In this document: in pieces, positions 1 through 4,750 of the stretch
Layout: each line of letters opens with the position of its first letter
Numbering within the stretch: position 1 is the first letter of the stretch
Origin: Chloroflexota bacterium
GTDB lineage: Bacteria > Chloroflexota > Dehalococcoidia > UBA2979
DNA length: 12,065 bases
Direction of reading: 5' to 3'
NCBI GenBank assembly: GCA_947446155.1
Contig: CANFFZ010000057.1
Location: 1-12,065 of the forward strand
Notes under the pieces: generated by a model
Databases searched by the model: none
The model's input: only the letters and a program-made list of their open reading frames with translations
Told to the model about the DNA's origin: nothing
Program-made: the position numbers and the translations under genes

Positions 1-386
1 TGGAACGTCTGCGCGTCCGCCTCGGTGTCGAAGTAGCCGTGCTTCCAGCCCCAGTACGTCCACGTCCCCGCGAGGCGTCCGAAGGTCTGGCGCGCGTCGT
101 CCTCGCCACCCGGCGCGGAGTCGGGCGCAGCCACGCGGCGCTGCAGCCACTCCGGCACACCGTCCTCGGCGACCCGCACGGTCGAGGCGGGGACACCGGC
201 CTTGCGGAAGTACTTCTGCGCCATGATGTCCGTCGCCACCTGCGAGAACTTCGCTGGCATCTGAATGTCGCGCGCCTCGAAGACGACGGAGCCGTCCGGG
301 TTCACGATGCGCGAGGTGCGATTCGCGAACTCAACGTTCTTGTAAGGGTCGTGGCCAGCGGTGGTGAAGCGGCGCGAGATCTGCAT
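1..386 (-). CDS. nrdJ: Adenosylcobalamin-dependent (class II) ribonucleotide reductase, N-terminal part
   Basis: The visible 128 codons start at ATG 386-384 and run off the left edge, so the catalytic barrel is not in the window. The protein begins MQISRRFTTAGHDPYKN, then has NRTSRIVNPDGSVVF, FSQVATDIMAQKYFRKAGVP and a GTWTYWGWKHGYFDTEADA segment. I recognise this arrangement from the N-terminus of vitamin B12-dependent ribonucleotide reductases. These enzymes reduce ribonucleotides to deoxyribonucleotides in the cytoplasm using a cobalamin-generated thiyl radical, with or without oxygen. The start is supported by GGGAGG (395-400) spaced 8 nt from the ATG. A hairpin with arms 398-402 and 408-412 overlaps part of this Shine-Dalgarno and could modulate translation. 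Identification is by recall of the family, not by a search. Confidence 0.9.
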   Translation of the reverse strand, partial: MQISRRFTTAGHDPYKNVEFANRTSRIVNPDGSVVFEARDIQMPAKFSQVATDIMAQKYFRKAGVPASTVRVAEDGVPEWLQRRVAAPDSAPGGEDDARQTFGRLAGTWTYWGWKHGYFDTEADAQTF

Positions 387-459
387 CGAAGGAGCCTCCC
401 GAGAGGGTCGGGCCCTTCCGTCTCTGAACCCAAGGACTTGGGGAGGGGGAGCGGAGGGG

Positions 460-507
460 ACACAAGATGTTGGGACTATCTGTTCAGGTGAGTGAGCACC
501 TGTTCAG
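460..507 (-). promoter_or_regulatory. nrdJ leader: direct repeats and a possible NrdR-like box
   Basis: CTGAACAG (minus strand) occurs twice, at 500-507 and 480-487, exactly 20 bp apart, i.e. two helical turns. The pair also frames an inverted repeat, CAGGTG (485-490) with CACCTG (497-502). Downstream, TCCCAACATCTTGTGT (475-460) matches about 12 of 16 positions of the NrdR-box pattern acacwatATatwgtgt as I remember it. NrdR boxes usually come in pairs, and I could not find a second good one about 31 bp upstream, so the NrdR reading is weak. The remaining leader has a small CCCAAG/CTTGGG hairpin (429-442). Confidence 0.3.
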
Positions 508-520
508 AGGAGCGAGGGGC

Positions 521-549
521 ATCATTGATCCGCTGGGGTGGCCTGTCAA
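521..549 (-). promoter_or_regulatory. Predicted nrdJ promoter
   Basis: On the minus strand a perfect TTGACA (544-549) is followed after 17 bp by AATGAT (521-526, 4/6 match to TATAAT). Transcription would start near 514, giving a leader of about 128 nt before the nrdJ ATG. No other -35/-10 pair of similar quality was seen in this intergenic region. Confidence 0.5.
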
Positions 550-568
550 CGCGATCAATCGCGTTAAC
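545..568. promoter_or_regulatory. Palindrome overlapping the nrdJ -35 box (candidate operator)
   Basis: The perfect core AACGCGATCAATCGCGTT (548-565) has 8-bp arms around CA. Allowing one mismatch, the arms extend to 11 bp (545-568). The GTTGAC edge overlaps the TTGACA of the predicted nrdJ promoter, the position expected for a repressor operator. The regulator is unknown. The site is outside the mobile element and belongs to the host. Confidence 0.45.
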
Positions 569-639
569 AATTGGCGCGGTAGCAGATTGGCGCAAGGGCA
601 CGACGGCACGATCTGTGCCTCGCCCTCAGATTTGTCACT

Positions 640-647
640 GTTAAATC
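640..647. repeat. Target site duplication, left copy
   Basis: GTTAAATC directly precedes the left terminal repeat and is identical to 4735-4742. The 8-bp length also fixes the element boundary at 648. Confidence 0.88.
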
Positions 648-672
648 CGGAACTATCCCTTGACAGCAAGTA
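648..672 (+). repeat. Left terminal inverted repeat of the IS
   Basis: The 25-bp repeat begins CGGAACTATCCC and ends AGCAAGTA. It matches the reverse complement of 4710-4734 at 22 of 25 positions, with mismatches at positions 13, 15 and 17. Those differences create a consensus TTGACA only in the left copy. Confidence 0.88.
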
Positions 673-688
673 CCGCCTCGGCTAAGAT
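660..688 (+). promoter_or_regulatory. Transposase promoter inside the left terminal repeat, likely leaderless
   Basis: TTGACA (660-665), a 17-bp spacer and TAAGAT (683-688) form a near-consensus sigma-70-type promoter. The -10 box ends 6 nt before the transposase ATG (695), so the predicted transcription start falls on or next to the A of the start codon. No Shine-Dalgarno lies in between, consistent with a leaderless mRNA. The -35 box is part of the terminal repeat, so transposase bound there would be expected to block its own transcription (inference). Confidence 0.65.
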
Positions 689-694
689 CGTTGC

Positions 695-1654
695 ATGGAA
701 CGGTACACGATTCGTCAGTTCAACAATGACTTCCCCGACGCGGACGCGTGTCTGGACTACATCGTGTCAGGCATCTACCCCGAGTGGACAGGTGGGCTCA
801 TCCGCTGCCGCAAGTGCGAGCAACTGACGAAGCACTACCGGATCACGAACCGCAAGGCGTACGCCTGCGAGACGTGCGGGACGCATGTGTACCCGCTCGC
901 AGGGACGATCTTCGAGAAGTCCAGCACGCCGCTCGACTCCTGGTTCTACGCGATCTACCTGATGGCGCAGACGCGGTGCGGCATCTCTGCCAAGCAACTC
1001 GAACGGGAACTCGGCGTGACCTACAAAACGGCATGGCGCATGTTCAAGCAGATCAGGGCGCTCTTCGATGAGGACGGCGGGCCGCTGCAAGGCACCGTTG
1101 AGGTCGATGAGACGTTCGTCGGCGGAAAGCCCCGCTATCGCAATGGTCAGCAGCCGCCAAAGGATGAGTTCGGGAACACGAGGCGCGGCCCGCGCTCGAA
1201 GGATCATCCTACCCAGAAGGTGCCCGTCGTCGGCATGGTGGAGCGCGGCGGGAACGTGAAGGCATGGGTCACGCCGGACGTGAAGTCGCGGACGATCCGC
1301 CCGCTCATGACCGAGCACGTACTCCCGGCCACGATGGTCTTCACGGACGAGGCAAGGCAGTACGGTTTAGTTCGCCGGGCGGGTTACGAGCACAGGCGCG
1401 TGAACCACTCCGCTAAGGTGTACGTTGATGGGGACGTACACACGAACACGATGGAAGGCTTCTGGGCGCTGCTCAAGACCGGGATTCTGGGCGCACACCA
1501 CAGCGTGGGCGCGAACCACCTTCAGTCGTACGTGAACGAGTACACGTTCAGGTACAACCACCGGGACGATGAGACGCCCATGTTCCGCACCATCACCCAG
1601 CGAGTGGGCAAGGTGCGGGCTGGTCAGCAGGGCGAGTACGCACCGCTCGGGTAG
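695..1654 (+). CDS. IS1595-family (ISXO2-like) transposase
   Basis: This 319-aa protein should catalyse cut-and-paste or copy-paste movement of the surrounding element. The N-terminus carries a zinc ribbon, C38-x2-C41 and C58-x2-C61, typical of IS1595 transposases. A helical HTH-like stretch follows (about 80-125, with ISAKQLERELGVTYKTAWRM). The catalytic ISXO2 domain has D138 in EVDETFVGGK, D218 in VFTDEA, and a third-residue region at HTNTMEGFWALLK (N252/E254, K261), then HLQSYVNEYTFRYNHR. Length is normal for the family and no frameshift is seen, so it is probably functional. The ATG at 695 is preferred because the promoter in the left terminal repeat places the transcript start there. It is the only transposase in the element. 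Confidence 0.92.
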   Translation: MERYTIRQFNNDFPDADACLDYIVSGIYPEWTGGLIRCRKCEQLTKHYRITNRKAYACETCGTHVYPLAGTIFEKSSTPLDSWFYAIYLMAQTRCGISAKQLERELGVTYKTAWRMFKQIRALFDEDGGPLQGTVEVDETFVGGKPRYRNGQQPPKDEFGNTRRGPRSKDHPTQKVPVVGMVERGGNVKAWVTPDVKSRTIRPLMTEHVLPATMVFTDEARQYGLVRRAGYEHRRVNHSAKVYVDGDVHTNTMEGFWALLKTGILGAHHSVGANHLQSYVNEYTFRYNHRDDETPMFRTITQRVGKVRAGQQGEYAPLG

Positions 1655-1660
1655 AGCGAA

Positions 1661-1680
1661 GCCCCGGCTGGCACCGGGGC
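1661..1680 (+). terminator. Hairpin just after the transposase gene
   Basis: GCCCCGG (1661-1667) pairs perfectly with CCGGGGC (1674-1680) around a 6-nt loop, beginning 7 nt after the transposase stop. There is no T-run, so it is either a weak terminator or a transcript-stabilising hairpin that separates the transposase from the passenger module. Confidence 0.4.
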
Positions 1681-1695
1681 GCGTACTGACCCTGA

Positions 1696-1732
1696 TTGCG
1701 GAGGCACTGGGCTGCAACCTAGTATGCAGCCC
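1696..1732 (+). promoter_or_regulatory. Passenger-module promoter with an inverted repeat across the -10 box
   Basis: TTGCGG (1696-1701), 18 bp, then TAGTAT (1720-1725) is a plausible promoter for the HTH/DUF433 gene. The perfect inverted repeat GGGCTGC (1709-1715) and GCAGCCC (1726-1732), with a 10-bp spacer, has the -10 box inside it. This is a natural operator for autoregulation by the HTH protein encoded just downstream. It could also fold as an RNA hairpin. Confidence 0.4.
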
Positions 1733-1782
1733 CCGGTTTGGCGTGTCTATCGGTGGCTGGCAGTTTCGAGGCGCTACCCGAT

Positions 1783-2436
1783 ATGCCAACGTCCAGAGGC
1801 TTCTACACAGCCACACAGGTTGCCCGTCTCGCTAAGATACCGGCCCGGACTCTTTACGACTGGCAGGCTCGCGGGATCATCGTCCCGTCCCTTCAGATCG
1901 AGGACGCTGGAAAGGTGATCGAGGGGTACTCCTACGCTGACCTCACAATCGCCCGGATGATCAGAGCCCTCCGCGAGAAGAGGATCGACTTCAAATCCGC
2001 AAGCCTAGCCTTCCACCACATGTACGAACGGCTCGGGCCGCCGAGTGGCGGCTGGTCGGACTCGACGGTCTACTTCGTCGGGAAGCAGGTGTTCGCCGAT
2101 CTGTCGGACGAATGGTCGGTTACAACGGCCACACTCGGCGGCCAGCGGATCGAGACCCGACTCTTCGGCGACTTCTTCGAGGAACTGCGGCTCAGCGAGT
2201 TGCGGGCCGGTGGATCGATCCTTGTTCCGGTGGAGTTCCAGGATGCCGTGGACATCGACCCCGACGTGATGGGGGGCGAGCCAGTAGTGCGTGGGACGCG
2301 CGTACCTACATCGCTTCTATTCGCTCTCAACAAGCGAATGTCGGTAGGCCAGATAGCGAAGATGTACGGCTCCGTGACGCGACGGCGGATCGAGAGCGCC
2401 GTCGCGTATGAACGCTACCTCGATACGGCTGCCTGA
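1783..2436 (+). CDS. MerR-like HTH / DUF433 protein, putative antitoxin and autoregulator
   Basis: From ATG 1783 the protein has 217 aa. Residues about 5-35 (GFYTATQVARLAKIPARTLY, then DWQARGIIVPS) look like a MerR-type winged helix-turn-helix. The central stretch is not recognised. The C-terminus (about 157-217) fits DUF433: DIDPDVMGGEPVVRGTRVP followed by SVGQIAKMYGSVTRRRIESA. DUF433 proteins are commonly encoded next to DUF5615 PIN-like proteins and are viewed as antitoxins. The next gene starts inside this one (29-bp overlap), which supports a paired function. The reading frame is open back to a TTG at 1738, but homology-like sequence begins only after residue 16 of that form, so ATG 1783 is preferred. 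No clear Shine-Dalgarno precedes it. The upstream inverted repeat suggests self-repression. Confidence 0.7.
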   Translation: MPTSRGFYTATQVARLAKIPARTLYDWQARGIIVPSLQIEDAGKVIEGYSYADLTIARMIRALREKRIDFKSASLAFHHMYERLGPPSGGWSDSTVYFVGKQVFADLSDEWSVTTATLGGQRIETRLFGDFFEELRLSELRAGGSILVPVEFQDAVDIDPDVMGGEPVVRGTRVPTSLLFALNKRMSVGQIAKMYGSVTRRRIESAVAYERYLDTAA

Positions 2437-2965
2437 CCTAAATCGGCTACTGCTTGACGCCGACGTAACTCCCGAAGTCGAGTCCATACTTCAGGCTGTC
2501 GGCTTCCGCACCGAACACTTTCTGCGCCTCGATGTCCATGCGCGAGATGACATCACAGTGCTGCTCACAGCGCGCCGCCTCCGCCGTATTCTCGTGTGCT
2601 TCGATCGTCACAGCGACCGCCGGACGAGAGTCAACTGGAACGCTGAAATCGGGCTCCGTGGCGGGCGCGTCATCGAGATCAGCGAGGGGCCAGAGCAGGA
2701 CGCCTACCGAGCGGTCGGGAAGGTGCTTATCAGCCGAGCAGAATGGCTGGCGTTCTTCACCGAGAAGAAGCACGGCGTTGCGGTCGTCCGCGATGGTGGG
2801 TGGAGACCATTGGATCAGGCAGCGTTGCTACGCGCGGCTCCGAAACCGAAGGTGTTGGATGCCGACCTCGACCCCAGCGTCATCATTCGAGGCCGTAAGC
2901 CAACCACGCAACGGAGACGTCGACGAGGACCTCAGCAGCAAACCGCGGGTCGCCCGCTAATCTAG
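2408..2965 (+). CDS. DUF5615-like (PIN-like) protein, putative toxin of the DUF433 pair
   Basis: This 185-aa protein has an N-terminal segment LLLDADVTPEVESILQAVGF, then RDDITVLLTARRLRRILVCF and DRHSD. This follows the DUF5615/Mut7-C-like pattern (LLDENLP..., D-x-E-I...A, ILVT-x-D). Candidate acidic active-site residues are D17, D19, D48 and D66. The family threonine before the last Asp is replaced here (VCFD). PIN-like proteins are usually Mg-dependent ribonucleases, so an RNase toxin is plausible but not shown. The C-terminal third (about 130-185) is basic, with RRRRR near 170, and has no domain I recognise. It overlaps the DUF433 gene by 29 bp, suggesting translational coupling. Its stop codon TAG interlocks with the stop of the convergent 51-aa gene in a shared CTAG. 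Confidence 0.6.
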   Translation: MNATSIRLPDLNRLLLDADVTPEVESILQAVGFRTEHFLRLDVHARDDITVLLTARRLRRILVCFDRHSDRRTRVNWNAEIGLRGGRVIEISEGPEQDAYRAVGKVLISRAEWLAFFTEKKHGVAVVRDGGWRPLDQAALLRAAPKPKVLDADLDPSVIIRGRKPTTQRRRRRGPQQQTAGRPLI

Positions 2966-3117
2966 GATGCGCGCCCTGCTGCGCGCTTGATGAGGCGCAA
3001 CAATCCCGCGCGCTGACCGTCATCCTGCCGCTCGTCGAGCATCCTCTGGACTTCGGTATCGCGCGCCTTGCCCTCTTTGGATGACGGGCCGGGCTGCTTC
3101 GATGGTGATCCGCTCAT
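2962..3117 (-). CDS. Small hypothetical protein (51 aa) coupled to the methyltransferase gene
   Basis: ATG 3117-3115 overlaps the methyltransferase stop in an ATGA arrangement, the classic signal for translational coupling. The frame then stays open for 51 codons to TAG 2964-2962. The peptide begins [16 protein letters not shown], is hydrophilic and highly charged, and has a short amphipathic C-terminal half ([15 protein letters not shown], then [14 protein letters not shown]). There is no membrane segment and no recognised domain. Its position suggests an accessory or regulatory role for the restriction-modification protein, but this is inference. The last 4 bp overlap the end of the convergent PIN-like gene. 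Confidence 0.5.
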   Translation of the reverse strand: MSGSPSKQPGPSSKEGKARDTEVQRMLDERQDDGQRAGLLRLIKRAAGRAS

Positions 3118-4523
3118 GGCTCTAGGGTAGCATCGCCGAGCGGCAGCGGGATCGTTTCGGCCCGCTCACCGGGGGCGCGGCGTGCTCTCCGGAACGTCAC
3201 GTTCGTCTGCGAGGACGGCGGATAGTCGATCCTCTTGCCGTCAAGCAACTCTGCGACGGTGAGCAACTGAATCCGAGGATGCTTCCCCCACGGTGACTCA
3301 TAGAACCCCGCCGATGCCGCTTCCGTCCGCATTGGGCGCGTCGGCTCCGCGAACGACAGCAGCACTCCTATCTCGGCGTGCTCTCGCTCGATAACACCCC
3401 GCAGGTCACGTACGAACTGCACAGAGACATTCTGACCAGCCTTCACCGAGAAGATGATCTGCTTTGTCGGGCCGCTTGGTGCATCGTGGAAGTAGAGCCG
3501 TCCGTCGATTCCGCCGTCAGCGCCCTTCTTAGTTGGGCCTGCTGGCCTTGCACCGACTAGACCGAGCGCCCACGCCTGGAACTGCCACGGGTCTTCAGCG
3601 GCAAGTGCAGCGGCATCTTCAATCGAAGTCGGCTCACCGACCACATCGTAGGTCTCTGCAACAGGATCACCGTATTGGTCTCGGAGGCGTGTCTTGATGA
3701 GGTTGATCGCGAGGTGTGTGATGTCGATCCCGATCCAGTGGCGACCGAGACGCTGGGCAACGGCGACGGTGGTTCCGCAACCACAGAAGGGATCGAGGAT
3801 TACGTCATTCTCCTTGCTACTCGAAAGGACGATTCGCTCAAGGAGAGCCTCCGGCTTCTGCGTTGGATAGCCGAGCCGTTCCTTCGCGACCGGATTGATG
3901 ATCGGGATGTCGAACACGTCGTGCGCCGGGACAGTCCGGCGCTGATCTACATACGTGACCACATCCCATTCGTCCGGGTTTACTCGTCCATCCGCCTTCG
4001 CCTCCTCGAATTTCTTGCGATCCGTAATGAGCAATTGCCGCTTCCGCTCACCACCCGTCACGAAGGTATTGGAGTTCCAGCCGCGATCGCCTAGTTCGCG
4101 CTCTTGGGCACGCGATGGGATTTGCACTGGTTCGCAGCGGACAAGGGCCTTGTCACGCGCGTAGAACAATATGGTGTCGTGCATGTGCCCGTAGTTGTTT
4201 ACGACGGCAGTCCAGCGCCGATAGTGCCAAATGACCTCGGACATGAAGTTCGGAGCGCCGAACACGGCATCCATTAATACCTTGAGGTAGTGGCTGGCTG
4301 TTGGATCGCAATGTAGGTAGATCGAAGCGGTGGGCTTCATGACGCGCCTTAACTCGACAAGGCGCGGTGCCATCATCGCGAGGTATGCCAGCATGTCACT
4401 ATCACCGAGTAGCGTGCGGAACGCTTGCAGCGCACGCGATACCCCCCCCCCCCCGGCTTCGACCATCTCCTCGTAGGCACGGGCCGCCGCCTCATCCCAG
4501 TGCCATGTGTCTTCAAACGCCAT
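3114..4523 (-). CDS. Open C-terminal part: beta-class N6/N4 DNA methyltransferase fused to an Mrr-like endonuclease domain
   Basis: The 469 codons after the TAG contain [19 protein letters not shown], a target-recognition region, [19 protein letters not shown] and motif [19 protein letters not shown] (residues 243-260). With motif IV upstream of motif I, this is the beta order of amino-methyltransferases. After about residue 312, an Mrr-like PD-(D/E)xK domain follows: [19 protein letters not shown] (D340), then IIFSVKAGQ (K361) and [17 protein letters not shown]. The intact protein would therefore both modify and cut DNA. The ATG at 4523 lies 3 nt after the TAG, so restart is conceivable, but no Shine-Dalgarno precedes it. 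This product lacks DPPF. The sequence specificity cannot be read from the sequence. Confidence 0.75.
   Translation of the reverse strand: MAFEDTWHWDEAAARAYEEMVEAGGGGVSRALQAFRTLLGDSDMLAYLAMMAPRLVELRRVMKPTASIYLHCDPTASHYLKVLMDAVFGAPNFMSEVIWHYRRWTAVVNNYGHMHDTILFYARDKALVRCEPVQIPSRAQERELGDRGWNSNTFVTGGERKRQLLITDRKKFEEAKADGRVNPDEWDVVTYVDQRRTVPAHDVFDIPIINPVAKERLGYPTQKPEALLERIVLSSSKENDVILDPFCGCGTTVAVAQRLGRHWIGIDITHLAINLIKTRLRDQYGDPVAETYDVVGEPTSIEDAAALAAEDPWQFQAWALGLVGARPAGPTKKGADGGIDGRLYFHDAPSGPTKQIIFSVKAGQNVSVQFVRDLRGVIEREHAEIGVLLSFAEPTRPMRTEAASAGFYESPWGKHPRIQLLTVAELLDGKRIDYPPSSQTNVTFRRARRAPGERAETIPLPLGDATLEP
4442..4454 (-). repeat. Homopolymer tract of 13 G in the methyltransferase gene
   Basis: The coding strand reads GCC, 13 G, then TATCG, giving Ala-Gly4-Val in the present frame. 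Loss or gain of one or two G would shift every downstream codon. Such tracts are known slipped-strand phase-variation switches in restriction-modification genes of other bacteria. Homopolymers are also frequent places for sequencing errors. Confidence 0.85.
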
Positions 4524-4698
4524 GATCTAGGACGCGGCGCGTGAGCCGTCCTGCTCGGCAAAGAGGACGTTGTAATCTTGATTCGAGTTGAACGGCGGGT
4601 CGAGGTAGACGAGATCAACCGATTCGTCGGCTATGTGTCGGCGAAGCACGTCAAGGTTGTCACCGTAGTAGAGACGGTTCTTCTCCGGCATGCGCGGG

Positions 4699-4704
4699 AG
4701 TATA
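4699..4704 (-). promoter_or_regulatory. -10 box for the methyltransferase gene at the right IS end
   Basis: TATACT on the minus strand (4704-4699) ends 7 nt before ATG 4691, again predicting a leaderless transcript. No good -35 is seen (the correctly spaced sequence is ATCCCC, within the terminal repeat), so the promoter may be weaker than the one at the left end. Confidence 0.45.
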
Positions 4705-4709
4705 CGGGC

Positions 4710-4734
4710 TACTTGCTATGAGGGGATAGTTCCG
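4710..4734 (-). repeat. Right terminal inverted repeat of the IS
   Basis: Read on the minus strand it begins CGGAACTATCCCC and ends AGCAAGTA, 22/25 identical to the left end. Where the left copy has TTGACA, this copy has CTCATA. Confidence 0.88.
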
Positions 4735-4742
4735 GTTAAATC
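4735..4742. repeat. Target site duplication, right copy
   Basis: GTTAAATC directly follows the right terminal repeat and is identical to 640-647. It ends 8 bp before the stop codon (4751-4753) of the neighbouring minus-strand aminopeptidase gene, so that gene was left intact. Confidence 0.88.
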
Positions 4743-4750
4743 TGCCGGGC

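Larger units (their letters stand above)
3114..4691 (-). pseudogene. DNA methyltransferase-endonuclease gene interrupted by an in-frame TAG
   Basis: Read from ATG 4691-4689, the frame gives a 54-residue N-terminus, MPEKNRLYYGDNLDVLRRHI then ...VDLVYLDPPFNSNQDYNVLF, holding the catalytic motif IV (DPPF, residues 31-34). It hits TAG at 4529-4527 (codon 55), then continues in the same frame with ATC ATG GCG TTT for 469 more codons to TGA 3116-3114. Relatives as I recall them read [17 protein letters not shown] here, so the stop is most simply CAG to TAG. The gene also contains 13 consecutive G at codons 80-84. Without suppression, the methyltransferase lacks motif IV and should be inactive. A sequencing error, amber suppression or split-protein assembly are the alternatives. 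The promoter in the right end of the IS would drive it. Confidence 0.8.
648..4734. mobile_element. IS1595-family transporter IS (4087 bp) with passenger genes
   Basis: The boundaries are read directly. CGGAACTATCCC is the first 12 bp at both ends in inverted orientation, and the element is flanked by identical 8-bp GTTAAATC copies. An 8-bp target duplication is what the IS1595 family produces, and the only transposase inside (695-1654) is of the ISXO2/IS1595 type. Four other coding units sit between the ends: a HTH/DUF433 protein, a DUF5615-like protein, a methyltransferase-endonuclease and a 51-aa protein. IS1595-family elements with passenger genes are known and are sometimes called transporter IS. 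Codon usage inside looks less GC-extreme than in the flanking genes, as expected for imported DNA. Left and right arms are transcribed towards each other from the two ends. Confidence 0.9.

Noticed and set aside
39..491. Plus-strand open frame of 150 codons over the start of the window
   Set aside because: It is antisense to the nrdJ N-terminus, which is clearly recognisable on the minus strand. The plus-strand product has shadow-type Arg/Ala/Leu-rich composition.
605..619. GGCAC/GTGCC hairpin as a terminator for pepP before the insertion
   Set aside because: Only a 5-bp stem and no T-rich tail on the minus strand.
387..640. Cobalamin riboswitch upstream of the B12-dependent reductase
   Set aside because: No recognisable B12-box or long structured leader core; the predicted leader is only about 128 nt and mostly purine/pyrimidine blocks.
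4373..4618. Alternative minus-strand frame of 81 codons crossing the TAG and the G tract
   Set aside because: Product is Arg/Ser/Thr-rich and unlike methyltransferases, whereas the main frame is family-like on both sides of the TAG; the disruption is a nonsense codon and not a frameshift.
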